The notes beneath the pieces are model-generated. The model was not told the origin of the DNA, did not search any database, and worked only from the letters and a program-made list of their open reading frames with translations. DNA of 64,000 nt from Heyndrickxia shackletonii. GTDB lineage: Bacteria; Bacillota; Bacilli; Bacillales; Bacillaceae_C. Below are positions 44,033-53,963 of this stretch, one piece after another. The position numbers and the translations under genes are program-made. The number at the start of each line of letters is the position of its first letter. The first letter of the stretch is position 1. Location: NCBI RefSeq assembly GCF_001420715.1, contig NZ_LJJC01000004.1, positions 1,885,459 to 1,949,458 of the forward strand, given 5' to 3'.

Positions 44033-44473
44033 ATGAGAAATGAAATGCAATTACAGTTTTGTGCACTAAGCCAAAATGAGTCATTTGCAAGGGTGACAGT
44101 AGCAGCTTTTATAGCGCAATTGGATCCAACTTTAGATGAATTAACGGAAATAAAAACAGTTGTTTCCGAGGCTGTTACCAATGCAATTATTCACGGTTAT
44201 GAAGGAAATCCAAGCGGAATAGTCTACATTGATCTTGCTATTGAAGATGGCTTTGTTGACTTATCGATTCGGGATGAAGGAGTCGGGATTACGGATATCG
44301 AGGAAGCGCGCCAGCCCCTTTTTACAACCAAGCCTGAACTTGAACGATCAGGAATGGGCTTTACAATCATGGAAAATTTTATGGACGAATGTATGATTGA
44401 ATCACAACCAGGACTAGGCACCATTGTTCGTTTAAAAAAGCATTTGGCTTTAAAAAATGCCTTATGTAATTAA
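44033..44473 (+). CDS. spoIIAB: Anti-sigma F factor / serine kinase SpoIIAB
   Basis: This 146-residue GHKL-fold kinase holds sigma-F inactive and phosphorylates SpoIIAA on Ser58. The ATP site has the N box [12 protein letters not shown] near residue 45, the G1 box IRDEGVGI near 81 and the G2 box SGMGFTIM near 106. It lies 2 bases after spoIIAA and 12 before sigF, so the three proteins are made together. Confidence 0.97.
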   Translation: MRNEMQLQFCALSQNESFARVTVAAFIAQLDPTLDELTEIKTVVSEAVTNAIIHGYEGNPSGIVYIDLAIEDGFVDLSIRDEGVGITDIEEARQPLFTTKPELERSGMGFTIMENFMDECMIESQPGLGTIVRLKKHLALKNALCN

Positions 44474-44485
44474 GGAGTCGTGCCA

Positions 44486-45244
44486 ATGGATGTGGAGGTA
44501 AAGAAGGAGAATAAACAGACTTTTTTAAAGGATCAAGAAGTAAAGGATTTGATCCAAAAAAGCCAGGATGGAGATCAGGAAGCACGTAATCAAATTGTGG
44601 AAAAAAACATGCGGCTTGTGTGGTCTGTCGTTCAACGCTTTTTAAACCGAGGCTACGAACCGGATGATTTATTTCAAATAGGCTGTATTGGTTTATTGAA
44701 ATCTGTAGATAAATTTGATTTATCATATGATGTAAAGTTTTCCACCTATGCAGTTCCGATGATCATTGGTGAAATTCAGCGTTTTATTCGTGATGATGGG
44801 ACTGTAAAGGTAAGTAGGTCTTTGAAGGAAATTGGCAATCGAATTCGCAAGGCAAAGGATGAGTTGTCCAAGACGAATGGTAGGATACCAACTGTTAATG
44901 AAATTGCTCTTTATTTAGATATTCCTGTTGAAGATATCATCATGGCCCAAGAAGCGGGTCGTGCTCCATCCTCTATTCATGAAACAGTTTATGAAAATGA
45001 TGGTGATCCAATTACATTATTAGACCAAATCGCTGATCAAAATGATCAAAAATGGTTTGACAAAATAGCTTTAAAAGAGGCAATAAGGGGTTTGGATGAT
45101 AGGGAACGGCTGATTGTTTATTTGCGGTACTATAAAGACCAAACCCAATCAGAGGTAGCCGAAAGACTTGGTATATCACAGGTTCAAGTATCTAGGCTGG
45201 AGAAGAAAATACTGGAGCAAATGAAAGACCGTATGGAATTATAA
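44486..45244 (+). CDS. sigF: RNA polymerase sigma-F factor
   Basis: This 252-residue sigma-70-family factor starts forespore-specific transcription. Region 2 holds the core-binding and -10 segments (EPDDLFQIGCIGLLKSVDKFD, FSTYAVPMIIGEIQRF), region 3 PSSIHETVYENDGDPITLLDQ, and region 4 the helix-turn-helix TQSEVAERLGISQVQVSRLE. ATG 44486 is chosen over GTG 44480 because AAGGAG is 8 bases upstream and MDVEV is the conserved start. A dispersed repeat (copy B) follows the gene. Confidence 0.97.
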   Translation: MDVEVKKENKQTFLKDQEVKDLIQKSQDGDQEARNQIVEKNMRLVWSVVQRFLNRGYEPDDLFQIGCIGLLKSVDKFDLSYDVKFSTYAVPMIIGEIQRFIRDDGTVKVSRSLKEIGNRIRKAKDELSKTNGRIPTVNEIALYLDIPVEDIIMAQEAGRAPSSIHETVYENDGDPITLLDQIADQNDQKWFDKIALKEAIRGLDDRERLIVYLRYYKDQTQSEVAERLGISQVQVSRLEKKILEQMKDRMEL

Positions 45245-45311
45245 TTCCTGCGGTTTTTTAATGTTTCAGGAAATTATTTAATTTTACACTATAGATAACC
45301 TTTTTTTAAAG

Positions 45312-45557
45312 TTGTCTACGTCTAGCTTCAAGTGAAATTGGTACTTCAAATTTCACCAGCGCCTATCGGCTAGTGGATTTCGTAGTCTTCTCCCTACGAT
45401 AAGTCAACATCAGGTAAAATTACATTTCAAATTTTACTCGTTGAAAATGGAAGTACTATTTTCACTTGTTCGTGAACTACCTCACTGTGTTTCCTTTATC
45501 TCGAGGTGAGCGACTACGAAATCCATACGCCGATGAGCAAGGCGCTTCCGCATTTGA
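45312..45557. repeat. Dispersed MITE-like repeat, copy B (best preserved ends)
   Basis: The core is bounded by perfect 13-bp inverted repeats GGATTTCGTAGTC (45375-45387) and GACTACGAAATCC (45512-45524), 150 bp end to end. Outside them AGCGCC and GGCGCT are also inverted. Inside are further palindromes such as GTAAAA...TTTTAC and GAAAAT...ATTTTC. It lies inverted relative to copies A, C and E. It fills the space between sigF and the spoVAA promoter. Confidence 0.9.
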
Positions 45558-45565
45558 TTTTTCTA

Positions 45566-45596
45566 TGAATGATAATATTGCCCTTTCCACATACTA
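45566..45596 (+). promoter_or_regulatory. Sigma-G promoter of the spoVA operon
   Basis: TGAATG (45566-45571) and CATACTA (45590-45596) are 18 bases apart, a close match to the sigma-G consensus (TGAATA, CATACTA). It lies about 40 bases before spoVAA and immediately after the end of repeat copy B. Confidence 0.88.
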
Positions 45597-45634
45597 CAGA
45601 ATACAGAAATAAAATGGCAGGGGATGAAATAAAC

Positions 45635-46255
45635 ATGGAAGATTCCATTTATTTACGAATGCGAAATAGAGTGGAAGTAAATCAAAATAGCAGGATCACC
45701 TTAAATGATATTGCCCAAATAATCGCACCAGATAAATATTTGAAACAGCTAAAAGAGATTTTTATTTATCAAGTTACAAAAGAAGATAAAAACACGGTGG
45801 TAATCGATGTTATGAAAATCATTGATGTATTAAAAAAGAAATGGAGTGAATTGGATATCCAATTGGTTGGACCATCACAGACAATTGTGGAGGTAATTTA
45901 TAAAAAAAGAACGGTATCCCTTCCCTTTTTTATTATCATTTGGCTGCTGCTTTTCATTGGATCCGCGCTAGCTATTATGAATTTTCATGAAGATGTAAGT
46001 ATGCAGGAAGTACATCAAAAGATTTATAAAATGATCACTGGAAGAACAGTGAACAAACCATTAATTTTACAAATTCCTTACTCGATTGGTCTTGGTCTAG
46101 GGATGATTATTTTTTTTAATCATATCTTCAAAAAACGTTTCAATGAAGAGCCAAGCCCACTAGAAGTTGAAATATTTAACTACCAGCAAGATTTAGATCA
46201 ATATGTGATAGTAAATGAAAATAAGGAAGCTATAAGACACCTAGATGATCATTAA
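45635..46255 (+). CDS. spoVAA: Stage V sporulation protein AA
   Basis: This 206-residue forespore membrane protein belongs to the SpoVA system that moves dipicolinic acid across the spore inner membrane. The N-terminal cytosolic part (SIYLRMRNRVEVNQ, ITLNDIAQI) is followed by spans near residues 95-115 and 150-165. The ATG at 45635 follows AGGGGATGA and gives the family start; the frame extends up to 45569, inside the sigma-G promoter, and is rejected. It overlaps spoVAB by 11 bases. Confidence 0.93.
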   Translation: MEDSIYLRMRNRVEVNQNSRITLNDIAQIIAPDKYLKQLKEIFIYQVTKEDKNTVVIDVMKIIDVLKKKWSELDIQLVGPSQTIVEVIYKKRTVSLPFFIIIWLLLFIGSALAIMNFHEDVSMQEVHQKIYKMITGRTVNKPLILQIPYSIGLGLGMIIFFNHIFKKRFNEEPSPLEVEIFNYQQDLDQYVIVNENKEAIRHLDDH

Positions 46256-46667
46256 TACAATTATCCTGCTATTTATAGGTTTTGCTGGTGGATTAATTGT
46301 GGGTTGCGGTTTTGTAGCCTTTTTAACAGTATTAGGGATTGTGCCTAGGCTGACGCAATTAACAAAAACATATAATAAGATTTATCAATATGAGTGGTCC
46401 ATCGTATTAGGAACGATTTTTGGTGATTGGGTCGGACTACAGGATACGACCTTTTCTATCTCTTCCTTATTTCTCGTTCCAATCGGACTATTTTGTGGAG
46501 TCTTTGTAGGGATGTTAGCAGCTGCCTTAACCGAAGTAGTAAATGTCATTCCCATTTTAACAAAACGTATCGGTGTAGAAGGGCATTTGATAATCGCGTT
46601 GATGGCCATTGTTTTTGGGAAGGTTTTTGGATCTTTGTTTCATTGGATTTATTTCGTTGATCGTTAA
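46245..46667 (+). CDS. spoVAB: Stage V sporulation protein AB
   Basis: This 140-residue protein is almost wholly hydrophobic with about four membrane spans (first: IILLFIGFAGGLIVGCGFVAF). It matches SpoVAB of the spore dipicolinate system. It starts inside spoVAA. In B. subtilis it is followed by spoVAC, spoVAD and spoVAEB, but here spoVAEA begins after only 27 bases. Confidence 0.93.
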   Translation: MIINTIILLFIGFAGGLIVGCGFVAFLTVLGIVPRLTQLTKTYNKIYQYEWSIVLGTIFGDWVGLQDTTFSISSLFLVPIGLFCGVFVGMLAAALTEVVNVIPILTKRIGVEGHLIIALMAIVFGKVFGSLFHWIYFVDR

Positions 46668-46694
46668 TTTCTGAGCCTGAAAGGAATTTTTTGA

Positions 46695-47294
46695 ATGAAT
46701 ATGAAGCGCCAGGTGATATTAATTACAGATGGTGATGAATATGCGAAGCATGCGATTGAATTGGTTGCAAAAGAAATCGGAGGCAGATGTATTTCGCAAT
46801 CAGGAGGAAATCCCTCGTTATTTACAGGAGAAGAGATTGTAAAAATGATTAAAAGCGCTCCAAGTGACCCTGTATTCGTAATGTTCGATGACAGTGGATT
46901 TGTAGGCGAGGGCAGGGGTGAACAAGCCTTGATGTATGTGGCAAAACATAATGATATCGAGGTATTAGGTGTACTTGCTGTTTCTTCCAATACGCATGAT
47001 AGAGAATGGGCAAAAGTGGACGTTAGTATTGATCGTAACGGAAATTTAACCCCCTATGGTGTTGATAAATTTGGAGAACCTGATATGGAACTGCAAAGAA
47101 TTAATGGAGATACAGTTTATTGTCTTGATCAATTGGATGTTCCCATTATTGTCGGGATTGGAGATATTGGTAAGATGGGGAAAGTGGATCATTACAAGAA
47201 TGGGGCACCAATTACCATGGAGGCAATAAAGTTAATTCTGGAAAGGAGTGGGTTTTATGGCAGAAGCAGATTTGACAAAGGAACCAATTCCTAA
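46695..47294 (+). CDS. spoVAEA: Stage V sporulation protein AE (SpoVAEA type)
   Basis: This 199-residue soluble protein has the SpoVAEA start [18 protein letters not shown] and the segments [14 protein letters not shown] near residue 60 and [14 protein letters not shown] near 155. It is not the membrane SpoVAEB chain. The function is unclear; it is coexpressed with the SpoVA channel genes. AAAGGAA lies 9 bases before the ATG. Its end overlaps the start of spoVAF. Confidence 0.92.
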   Translation: MNMKRQVILITDGDEYAKHAIELVAKEIGGRCISQSGGNPSLFTGEEIVKMIKSAPSDPVFVMFDDSGFVGEGRGEQALMYVAKHNDIEVLGVLAVSSNTHDREWAKVDVSIDRNGNLTPYGVDKFGEPDMELQRINGDTVYCLDQLDVPIIVGIGDIGKMGKVDHYKNGAPITMEAIKLILERSGFYGRSRFDKGTNS

Positions 47295-48738
47295 AAGTCT
47301 TGATGATTTAGAGGATTTTTATAAGAAAAGGGTTGGATTGGGTACTAGCTTTGATATAGGAGTTAGAAAAATTACAGTACTCAAAAAGAATGTTCACTTT
47401 TATTATGTGAATGGATTGTCAGATACAAGCTTTATTATAGAAATACTAGAGTACCTAGTTACGTTAAATGATACAGAACGGCTTTCTACTAAAGTGTATG
47501 ATATTGTAAAAAACCGAATTGTTCACCAGCAAGTACAAATTGTCAAAACGATTGATGAAATGGTAATTCAAGTCTTATCAGGTTTGATAGGTATTGTAGT
47601 GGAGGGTGTCGGGGAAGCAATCATAGTTGACGTAAGAAATTATCCTGGACGTCAGCCTCAAGAACCTGATACAGAAAAAGTAGTCAGAGGTTCACGGGAT
47701 GGTTATGTTGAAAATATTATTTTAAACACTGCACTGACAAGAAGAAGAATCCGCGATGAAAGATTACGCTTTGAAATTATGAAAGTTGGGAAACGATCCA
47801 AAACAGATGTTGCTATAGGCTATATAGATGGTGTTGCGAATCTGGACTTAGTGGAAACAATCAAGAAGGATTTAAAAGCAATTGATGTCGATGGAATAAC
47901 GATGGCAGATAAAACGGTGGAGGAATTTATATTAAAACAAAAATACAATCCATATCCGCTCGTGCGCTATACGGAGAGAGCAGACGTGGGTGCTGTTCAT
48001 CTGCTGGAGGGTCATGTCTTAATCTTTGTCGATACTTCACCAAGTGTGATGATAACACCTGCTACCTTTTTCCATCATTCTCAGCATGCAGAAGAATATA
48101 GAAATGCTCCGGCAGTCGGGACATTTGTGCGCTGGATTCGTTATATAGGTATAATCGCTTCCGTATTTTTGTTGCCCTTATGGTATTTATTTGTTGTAGA
48201 ACCTTCATTGCTTCCGCATAAGTTAGAGTTTATCGGACCAAATAAACATACTCATATACCAATGATTGTACAAATTTTCATTGCGGATATTGGGATTGAT
48301 TTTTTAAGGATTGCAGCCATCCATACTCCAACCCCGCTTGCGACTGCAATGGGTTTAATTGCAGCAGTATTAATCGGACAAATTGCAATCGATGTTGGTC
48401 TATTTGTTCCTGAAGTTATTTTATATGTTGCAGTTGCGGCAATTGGAACATTTGCAACTCCGAGTTATGAATTAAGTGTGGCAAATAAAATCGTAAGACT
48501 ATTTTTGTTGCTTTGCGTAGCATTTTTTAAAGTTCCGGGGTTTATGATTGGAAGCACATTATTTATCTTATTTTTAGCTAATGTTCGAACGTTAAATGCT
48601 CCATATTTATGGCCGTTCCTTCCTTTTAACCCACAAGCATTTGTACAAATATTAATTAGACGGACAGTTCCGGGATCTGCAGTTCGTCCAAGCATTGTTC
48701 AGCCGAGGGATCGATTTAGGCAGCCGCCAAATTCTTAA
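47257..48738 (+). CDS. spoVAF: Stage V sporulation protein AF (GerA A-subunit family)
   Basis: This 493-residue protein has a cytosolic N-terminal domain of about 270 residues ([28 protein letters not shown] is the family hallmark) and five or so C-terminal spans from about residue 295. It is homologous to GerA-type A subunits of germinant receptors and aids spore germination. ATG 47257 follows AAAGGAG; it overlaps spoVAEA by 38 bases. Confidence 0.94.
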   Translation: MAEADLTKEPIPKSLDDLEDFYKKRVGLGTSFDIGVRKITVLKKNVHFYYVNGLSDTSFIIEILEYLVTLNDTERLSTKVYDIVKNRIVHQQVQIVKTIDEMVIQVLSGLIGIVVEGVGEAIIVDVRNYPGRQPQEPDTEKVVRGSRDGYVENIILNTALTRRRIRDERLRFEIMKVGKRSKTDVAIGYIDGVANLDLVETIKKDLKAIDVDGITMADKTVEEFILKQKYNPYPLVRYTERADVGAVHLLEGHVLIFVDTSPSVMITPATFFHHSQHAEEYRNAPAVGTFVRWIRYIGIIASVFLLPLWYLFVVEPSLLPHKLEFIGPNKHTHIPMIVQIFIADIGIDFLRIAAIHTPTPLATAMGLIAAVLIGQIAIDVGLFVPEVILYVAVAAIGTFATPSYELSVANKIVRLFLLLCVAFFKVPGFMIGSTLFILFLANVRTLNAPYLWPFLPFNPQAFVQILIRRTVPGSAVRPSIVQPRDRFRQPPNS

Positions 48739-49035
48739 AAAGCTTTGACAAGGATATTTTTATATCAGTTATAAATCCCTACCCAGACTTGGTTAAAGGT
48801 CATCTTTTCTTATAAAATTTATCATTTTAGCCCAAATAGGTGATTATCAAAAGTTATCGTATACAAAAACAACTAATTTTAAGAAAAGAGCCTTTGCAAA
48901 TAACGCTTTAATGTGATAAATTATTCTTATTTACAACGGATATTTTGGACAGTTTGTCATTGGACGGGCTGTCTATTTTCTTATAAAAGTTAGGTTGGAA
49001 ATTGAAAGGATATCGTAAAGGGAAGAGGGAAAAAT

Positions 49036-50364
49036 ATGTATTTTCATGGAACATCAAAAGTAAATCAAAAGGGTCATCTTGAAATTGGTGGAGTAGATAC
49101 TGTTGAATTAGCGGAAAAGTACGGAACACCTTTATATGTATATGATGTTGAATTGATTAGAAATCGTGCAAGAGGATTTAAAAATACGTTTGAGAAATTA
49201 GCTGTTAATGCACAAGTGGCATATGCCAGTAAAGCATTTTCATCCATAGCAATGATAAATCTAGTAAACGAAGAAGGCTTATCGTTGGATGTTGTTTCAG
49301 GAGGAGAATTATATACCGCGATTGCAGCTAACTTTCCACCGGAAAGAATTCATTTTCACGGTAATAACAAAAGTAAAGAAGAATTAGAAATGGCTTTACA
49401 CTATCAAATCGGCTGTATCGTAGTCGATAATTTTTACGAATTAGAATTATTGGATCAATTGTGCAAGGAAAGGAATCAGAATATTTCAATACTATTAAGG
49501 GTTACTCCCGGTATAGAGGCGCATACTCATGACTATATACTAACAGGACAGGAAGATTCTAAATTTGGTTATGATTTGCAAAACGGTCAAGCGGATATTG
49601 CATTAGAAAAAGCGTTAGCATCTAAATATTTAGATGTATTAGGAATTCACTGCCATATTGGTTCACAAATTTTTGAAACAACGGGGTTTGTGTTAGCTGC
49701 CAAAAAAATAATTCAAAAATTAGCAAGCTGGAATAAACGCTATTCCTATTTTCCTAAAGTGTTAAATTTAGGCGGAGGGTTCGGAATACGCTACACGGTG
49801 GACGATGCGCCTTTATCTCCTTCGGTATATGTCAGTGAAATTATTCATGAGGTACGCGAACAAACCAGCCTCCTCGGATTAAATATGCCAGAAATATGGA
49901 TTGAACCAGGAAGATCATTAGTAGGCGAAGCAGGAACAACCTTATACAGTGTCGGTTCGAGTAAAGAAGTACCTAATGTTAGAAAATATATTGCCGTTGA
50001 CGGTGGAATGAGTGATAATATCCGTCCTGCACTTTATGAAGCAAAATATGAAGCGGTACTTGCAAATCGTCCAAATGATAAAGTGGAGGAAACGGTATCG
50101 ATAGCTGGAAAATGCTGTGAATCCGGAGATATGCTTATATGGGATTTACCGCTGCCAAAAGCGGATTGTTCTGATATATTGGCTGTCTTTTGTACAGGTG
50201 CTTACGGTTATTCCATGGCAAATAACTATAATCGTATACCTAGGCCTCCAGTTGTCTTTGTGGAGTCAGGGAAAGCTCAGCTCGTCATTAAAAGGGAAAC
50301 ATATGAAGATATTATCCGTTTAGACATGCCCTTAATAGAACGGTCTGTTATTGAAACCCTTTAA
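49036..50364 (+). CDS. lysA: Diaminopimelate decarboxylase
   Basis: This 442-residue PLP enzyme makes L-lysine from meso-diaminopimelate. The PLP lysine is Lys66 in VAYASKAFSS. HFHGNNKSKEEL, the glycine-rich NLGGGFGIRY near residue 250, EPGRSLVGEAG near 298 and CCESGD near 357 (active-site Cys of the partner subunit) are present. The 297 bases upstream have no lysine riboswitch; a weak hairpin (GACAG...CTGTC near 48952) is all that stands out. GGGAAGAGGG precedes the ATG. Confidence 0.96.
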   Translation: MYFHGTSKVNQKGHLEIGGVDTVELAEKYGTPLYVYDVELIRNRARGFKNTFEKLAVNAQVAYASKAFSSIAMINLVNEEGLSLDVVSGGELYTAIAANFPPERIHFHGNNKSKEELEMALHYQIGCIVVDNFYELELLDQLCKERNQNISILLRVTPGIEAHTHDYILTGQEDSKFGYDLQNGQADIALEKALASKYLDVLGIHCHIGSQIFETTGFVLAAKKIIQKLASWNKRYSYFPKVLNLGGGFGIRYTVDDAPLSPSVYVSEIIHEVREQTSLLGLNMPEIWIEPGRSLVGEAGTTLYSVGSSKEVPNVRKYIAVDGGMSDNIRPALYEAKYEAVLANRPNDKVEETVSIAGKCCESGDMLIWDLPLPKADCSDILAVFCTGAYGYSMANNYNRIPRPPVVFVESGKAQLVIKRETYEDIIRLDMPLIERSVIETL

Positions 50365-50471
50365 TTAGATTTTTATAATCGCACTCCTCAGATAGATTGT
50401 ATATTTGACAAGTGGAAGATAATAAACTATTTTGTTTAATAGTGCTATTCTGTTTTGGGGAGTGTAATAAT

Positions 50472-50564
50472 TTGAAGAAAAATAACATATTGTTATTCAT
50501 CATCATTTGTATAATTGCATTGGGATGGGGACTGTATTATTGGTTTTTCTTTGTTAAAAAGTAA
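50472..50564 (+). CDS. Small single-span membrane protein, unknown
   Basis: This is a 30-codon frame with a TTG start at 50472 and GGGGAG about 9 bases upstream. The peptide begins KKNN, has one hydrophobic span (ILLFIIICIIALGWGLYYW) and ends FVKK, a normal inside-positive layout for a bacterial miniprotein. I do not recognise the family. It lies 107 bases after lysA. Good ribosome site and coherent design support it, but a 30-codon frame can arise by chance in AT-rich DNA. Confidence 0.5.
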   Translation: MKKNNILLFIIICIIALGWGLYYWFFFVKK

Positions 50565-50670
50565 TTTTTTGGCTTGTACATTTTATAGGATTCTAGTATG
50601 ATAGGAATCGTTTATATCGCACACTAAATGATACAGGTTTACTTTTATGTCTAAATGTTCATAATGGTAA

Positions 50671-51080
<410 letters not shown>

Positions 51081-51103
51081 ATGCATTATTCTTCAAATTA
51101 TGG

Positions 51104-51598
51104 TTATTTCCGTCTTGTTTCAACATCAGCTCGGTCCTTATACAGATGACGATGAACAATGAAATTAGAAATATGGTCATCATCACTGCACCATTCTAAC
51201 CCTGATTGAACACATTCCTTTTTACAAATACTTAATAAATACTGATCGCAAATAGGTAAATTTATATTTTTATATGCACTGCCATTTATATATGAGGTGT
51301 ATAAGCTCTCTAGTAATACAAAGAATGGATCGATATCGATCCCAAGCTTTGTTAATTCGATTTTTCTTTGTTTAAGAATGTTCATGGATTTTAACAATAA
51401 TTTTTTTGCTCCAATATCATTTCCGCGCCTATAATGGTATTGTGCTACAGCTAGCTGAATAAATCCCACCCAAATAGAATTTCGATTGCCGGGCTCCGTA
51501 TCTTTCCAATAATCCTCTAATATTTCATGACATTCGAAATAGTCCCTGTCACCATGGAAATGTATTAAAAATTGAATATATGCATTCGGAAATCTCAA
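51104..51598 (-). CDS. ypuF: DUF309 family protein (YpuF-like)
   Basis: This 164-residue helical protein has the DUF309 motif FHGDRDYFECHEILEDYWK near residue 13 and GFIQLAVAQYHYRRGN near 45; no biochemical role is known. The family gene ypuF sits between the rib genes and scpA in B. subtilis, which agrees with this position, though here it is on the minus strand. An AGAGGAG site lies just before the ATG at 51598. The last 50 residues include several Cys (ICKKECVQSGLEWC). Confidence 0.85.
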   Translation of the reverse strand: MRFPNAYIQFLIHFHGDRDYFECHEILEDYWKDTEPGNRNSIWVGFIQLAVAQYHYRRGNDIGAKKLLLKSMNILKQRKIELTKLGIDIDPFFVLLESLYTSYINGSAYKNINLPICDQYLLSICKKECVQSGLEWCSDDDHISNFIVHRHLYKDRADVETRRK

Positions 51599-51694
51599 AA
51601 AAAAGATACTCCTCTCTATTTCAAACTATATAAATTTTAACACAAAGCGATAGCTATGTTTGAAAAAAGCGAGGACTTTTGTATTTTTTTCCAT

Positions 51695-51729
51695 AAAAAA
51701 GAAATCAGCTTATAAACCGATTTCTTTTC
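51695..51729 (-). terminator. Terminator of the yjcZ-like gene
   Basis: On the minus strand AGAAATC and GATTTCT form a stem around a 14-base loop, followed by TTTTT, about 20 bases after the small gene. Confidence 0.7.
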
Positions 51730-51748
51730 ATAGAAGGCTAGGAAAGGT

Positions 51749-51841
51749 TTAGTAAATATATGCACTTCCAACAATGATTAACAAAATAAATAATACTACA
51801 ATTAACGCAAAGCCGCCGCCGTATCCGAATCCATCGGCCAT
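51749..51841 (-). CDS. YjcZ family sporulation miniprotein
   Basis: This is a 30-codon gene: a glycine/tyrosine-rich head (MADGFGYGGGF) followed by one hydrophobic span (ALIVVLFILLIIVGSAYIY). It matches the YjcZ/SscA-type small sporulation proteins that are common in Bacillaceae. GGAGGT lies 7 bases before the ATG, and a terminator follows. Spore-envelope or forespore-membrane placement is inferred from the family. Confidence 0.88.
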   Translation of the reverse strand: MADGFGYGGGFALIVVLFILLIIVGSAYIY

Positions 51842-52048
51842 ATGATTAACCTCCTAAAATAGTTTTGTACGATTTATACTATGAATGGGTGTAATAGGTT
51901 GTATAGGCCAAAGCCTAAATTTGAAGAAGATTTAGGCGGATTTATCTAAAAGGTTGATATCGGAAAGATTGTTACATTCAAAAAGGGGAATAACTTTTCA
52001 GAAAATAAATTTTTGTTTCCCTTAAAGGTAATATCCTCTATACTAAGA

Positions 52049-52260
52049 AAAGCGAAGGCCCTTGCTCACCGGCGTATGGATTTCGTAGTCGCTCACCTCG
52101 AGATAAAGGAAACACAGTGAGGTAGTAAACGAACAAGTGAAAATAGCACTTCCATTTTCAACGAGTAAAATTTGAAATGTAATTTTACCTGATGTTGACT
52201 TATCGTAGGGAGGAGACGGAGAAATCCACTAGCCGATAGGCGCCGCAGCTGGACAAAGAC
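52049..52260. repeat. Dispersed MITE-like repeat, copy C
   Basis: The copy is complete, with the AGCGAAGGCCCTTGCTCACC left edge, GGATTTCGTAGTC, all inner palindromes (GAAAAT...ATTTTC, GTAAAA...TTTTAC) and the right end GAAATCCACTAGCC with AGCTGGACAA beyond. It takes up most of the gap between the yjcZ-like gene and scpA. A further hairpin (GCCTAAAT...ATTTAGGC) lies at 51913-51937. Confidence 0.9.
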
Positions 52261-52309
52261 TGTACAAAACGAGTGTATAAAAGTTTTAAAAATTGGAATT
52301 GGTGATTCG

Positions 52310-53059
52310 ATGGAATATAGTGTAAAAATAGAGGCCTTTGAGGGTCCTTTAGACCTATTGCTTCATTTAATAAATCGTTTGGAAATAGACATTTACGATA
52401 TCCCTATGGCTGAAATAACCGAGCAATATTTATTATATGTCCATGCAATGAAAGTTTTAGAACTTGATGTTGCGAGTGAGTATTTAGTTATGGCTGCCAC
52501 GTTATTGGCAATTAAAAGCCGGATGCTACTCCCTCAGCAGGAAGAAGAGTTATCGGAAGATGATTTCGAATATGAAGAACAGGATCCTCGGGATGATCTT
52601 GTTGAAAAGCTTATTGAGTATAAAAAATATAAAGAAGCAGCACTAGAGCTAAAACATTTGGAGGAAGATCGAAGCCAAATGTTTACTAAACCTCCAAGTG
52701 ATTTAACGGAATATATGAAAGAGATACAGCCGGATAAATTAGATATCGATATATCTGTATACGATATGATTGGTGCTCTTAACAAGCTTTTAAGAAGAAA
52801 AAAATTACAAAAGCCATTATCAACAAAAATAACCCGCCAGGAAATATCTATTGAGAAGCGAATGGAAGAAATTATCAAAGAAGTTACCATATCTTCAGGA
52901 AAAAGAAGTTTTAACTCTTTATTTCCATTTCCAAATAAGGATCATATTGTTGTTACCTTTCTCGCAATACTGGAGCTTATGAAACGAAATGAGATTTTTG
53001 TAGAGCAGGAAGGCAATTTTCACGAAATTTTTATATCACGGCCAAAAGGAGTGAACTGA
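52310..53059 (+). CDS. scpA: Segregation and condensation protein A
   Basis: This 249-residue kleisin bridges the two Smc heads in the Smc-ScpAB condensin that organises and segregates chromosomes. The N-terminal helix bundle (EGPLDLLLHLINRLEIDIYDIPMAEITEQY) binds the Smc neck; the middle acidic region binds ScpB; the C-terminal winged helix (FLAILELMKRNEIFVEQEG) binds the head cap. The stop is directly followed by scpB. The ribosome site is weak (GGTGAT). Confidence 0.96.
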   Translation: MEYSVKIEAFEGPLDLLLHLINRLEIDIYDIPMAEITEQYLLYVHAMKVLELDVASEYLVMAATLLAIKSRMLLPQQEEELSEDDFEYEEQDPRDDLVEKLIEYKKYKEAALELKHLEEDRSQMFTKPPSDLTEYMKEIQPDKLDIDISVYDMIGALNKLLRRKKLQKPLSTKITRQEISIEKRMEEIIKEVTISSGKRSFNSLFPFPNKDHIVVTFLAILELMKRNEIFVEQEGNFHEIFISRPKGVN

Positions 53060-53644
53060 ATGGAAATAATAAATTGGCTAGGCATTCTTGAAAGCTTGCT
53101 ATTTGCTGCCGGTGATGAAGGACTATCATTGAAACAAATTAAAACGGTACTTGAAATTGAAGAATTTCAAGCTGTTGAGGTTGTAGAAATGTTAAGACAA
53201 GAGTACGAACAAAACCCTAACCGCGGAATTACATTAATAGAACTTGCTGGTACCTTTCAACTGGCTACAAAGAAGGAACACTCTATCTATTTAAAAAGAC
53301 TTGTAGAATCTCCTGGAATGCACACATTATCACAAGCGGCTTTGGAAACATTAGCAATCATCTCCTATAAGCAGCCGATTACAAGGCTTGAAATTGAAGA
53401 AATTAGGGGAGTAAAAACAGAACGCCCGTTGCAAACATTACTCTCAAAAGGATTAATTAAAGATGTTGGGCGTGCGAATGGCACTGGAAGAGCCATTTTA
53501 TATGGAACCACTAAAGAATTTTTAGATTACTTTGGTTTAAAAGATTTAAAGGAATTACCTCCGTTACCGGAAAAAGTAGAGGATGATTTCCCGCAAGAGG
53601 ATGCCGATTTATTTTTCGAAAAATTTCAGGAAACGATGGACTAA
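53060..53644 (+). CDS. scpB: Segregation and condensation protein B
   Basis: This 194-residue protein of two winged-helix domains dimerises and binds the centre of ScpA. The segments [48 protein letters not shown] and [15 protein letters not shown] are the family marks. Its ATG abuts the scpA stop. A shortened copy of the dispersed repeat follows. Confidence 0.96.
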   Translation: MEIINWLGILESLLFAAGDEGLSLKQIKTVLEIEEFQAVEVVEMLRQEYEQNPNRGITLIELAGTFQLATKKEHSIYLKRLVESPGMHTLSQAALETLAIISYKQPITRLEIEEIRGVKTERPLQTLLSKGLIKDVGRANGTGRAILYGTTKEFLDYFGLKDLKELPPLPEKVEDDFPQEDADLFFEKFQETMD

Positions 53645-53721
53645 TGGAAAAATGGTTCAGAAGGTGGAGGAACAGTGTACACACTGTTCCTTCACCTTCT
53701 TTTTATTTTGTTGTAATTTCC

Positions 53722-53850
53722 TTTGTCTAACTGCAGTTGCCTATCGGCTAGAGTCAACGTCAGCTTGTGAACTACCTCACTGTGTTTCCTTTATCTCGAG
53801 GTGAGCGACTACGAAATCCGTACGCTAGAGCTGCGGCGCTTGCGCTTTTC
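53722..53850. repeat. Dispersed MITE-like repeat, copy D (internally deleted)
   Basis: It is inverted like copy B. The right part (CTACCTCACTGTGTTTCC, CTCGAGGTGAGCGACTACGAAATCCGTACG) is intact, but the centre is missing, leaving GCCTATCGGCTAGAGTCAAC joined to AGCTTGTGAACTACC. It occupies most of the gap between scpB and dacB. Confidence 0.85.
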
Positions 53851-53863
53851 TTATTTTCTAATC

Positions 53864-53889
53864 ATATTCCTACTTGTCCAGCATAGACT
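53864..53889 (+). promoter_or_regulatory. Sigma-E-like promoter of dacB
   Basis: ATA (53864-53866) and CATAGACT (53882-53889) fit the sigma-E pattern, with 15 bases between them, one short of the usual range. It lies 74 bases before dacB, a sigma-E gene in B. subtilis. Confidence 0.4.
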
Positions 53890-53963
53890 TGTACAAAGAA
53901 TTTTTTTAGAAGAAATCTAAATTCGACAAGGTATAAAAGATTAAAAGGAAGAGGAGCAAATTC

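Noticed and set aside
48739-49035. Possible lysine riboswitch upstream of lysA
   Set aside because: The region has no L-box core motifs, only a weak hairpin near 48952.
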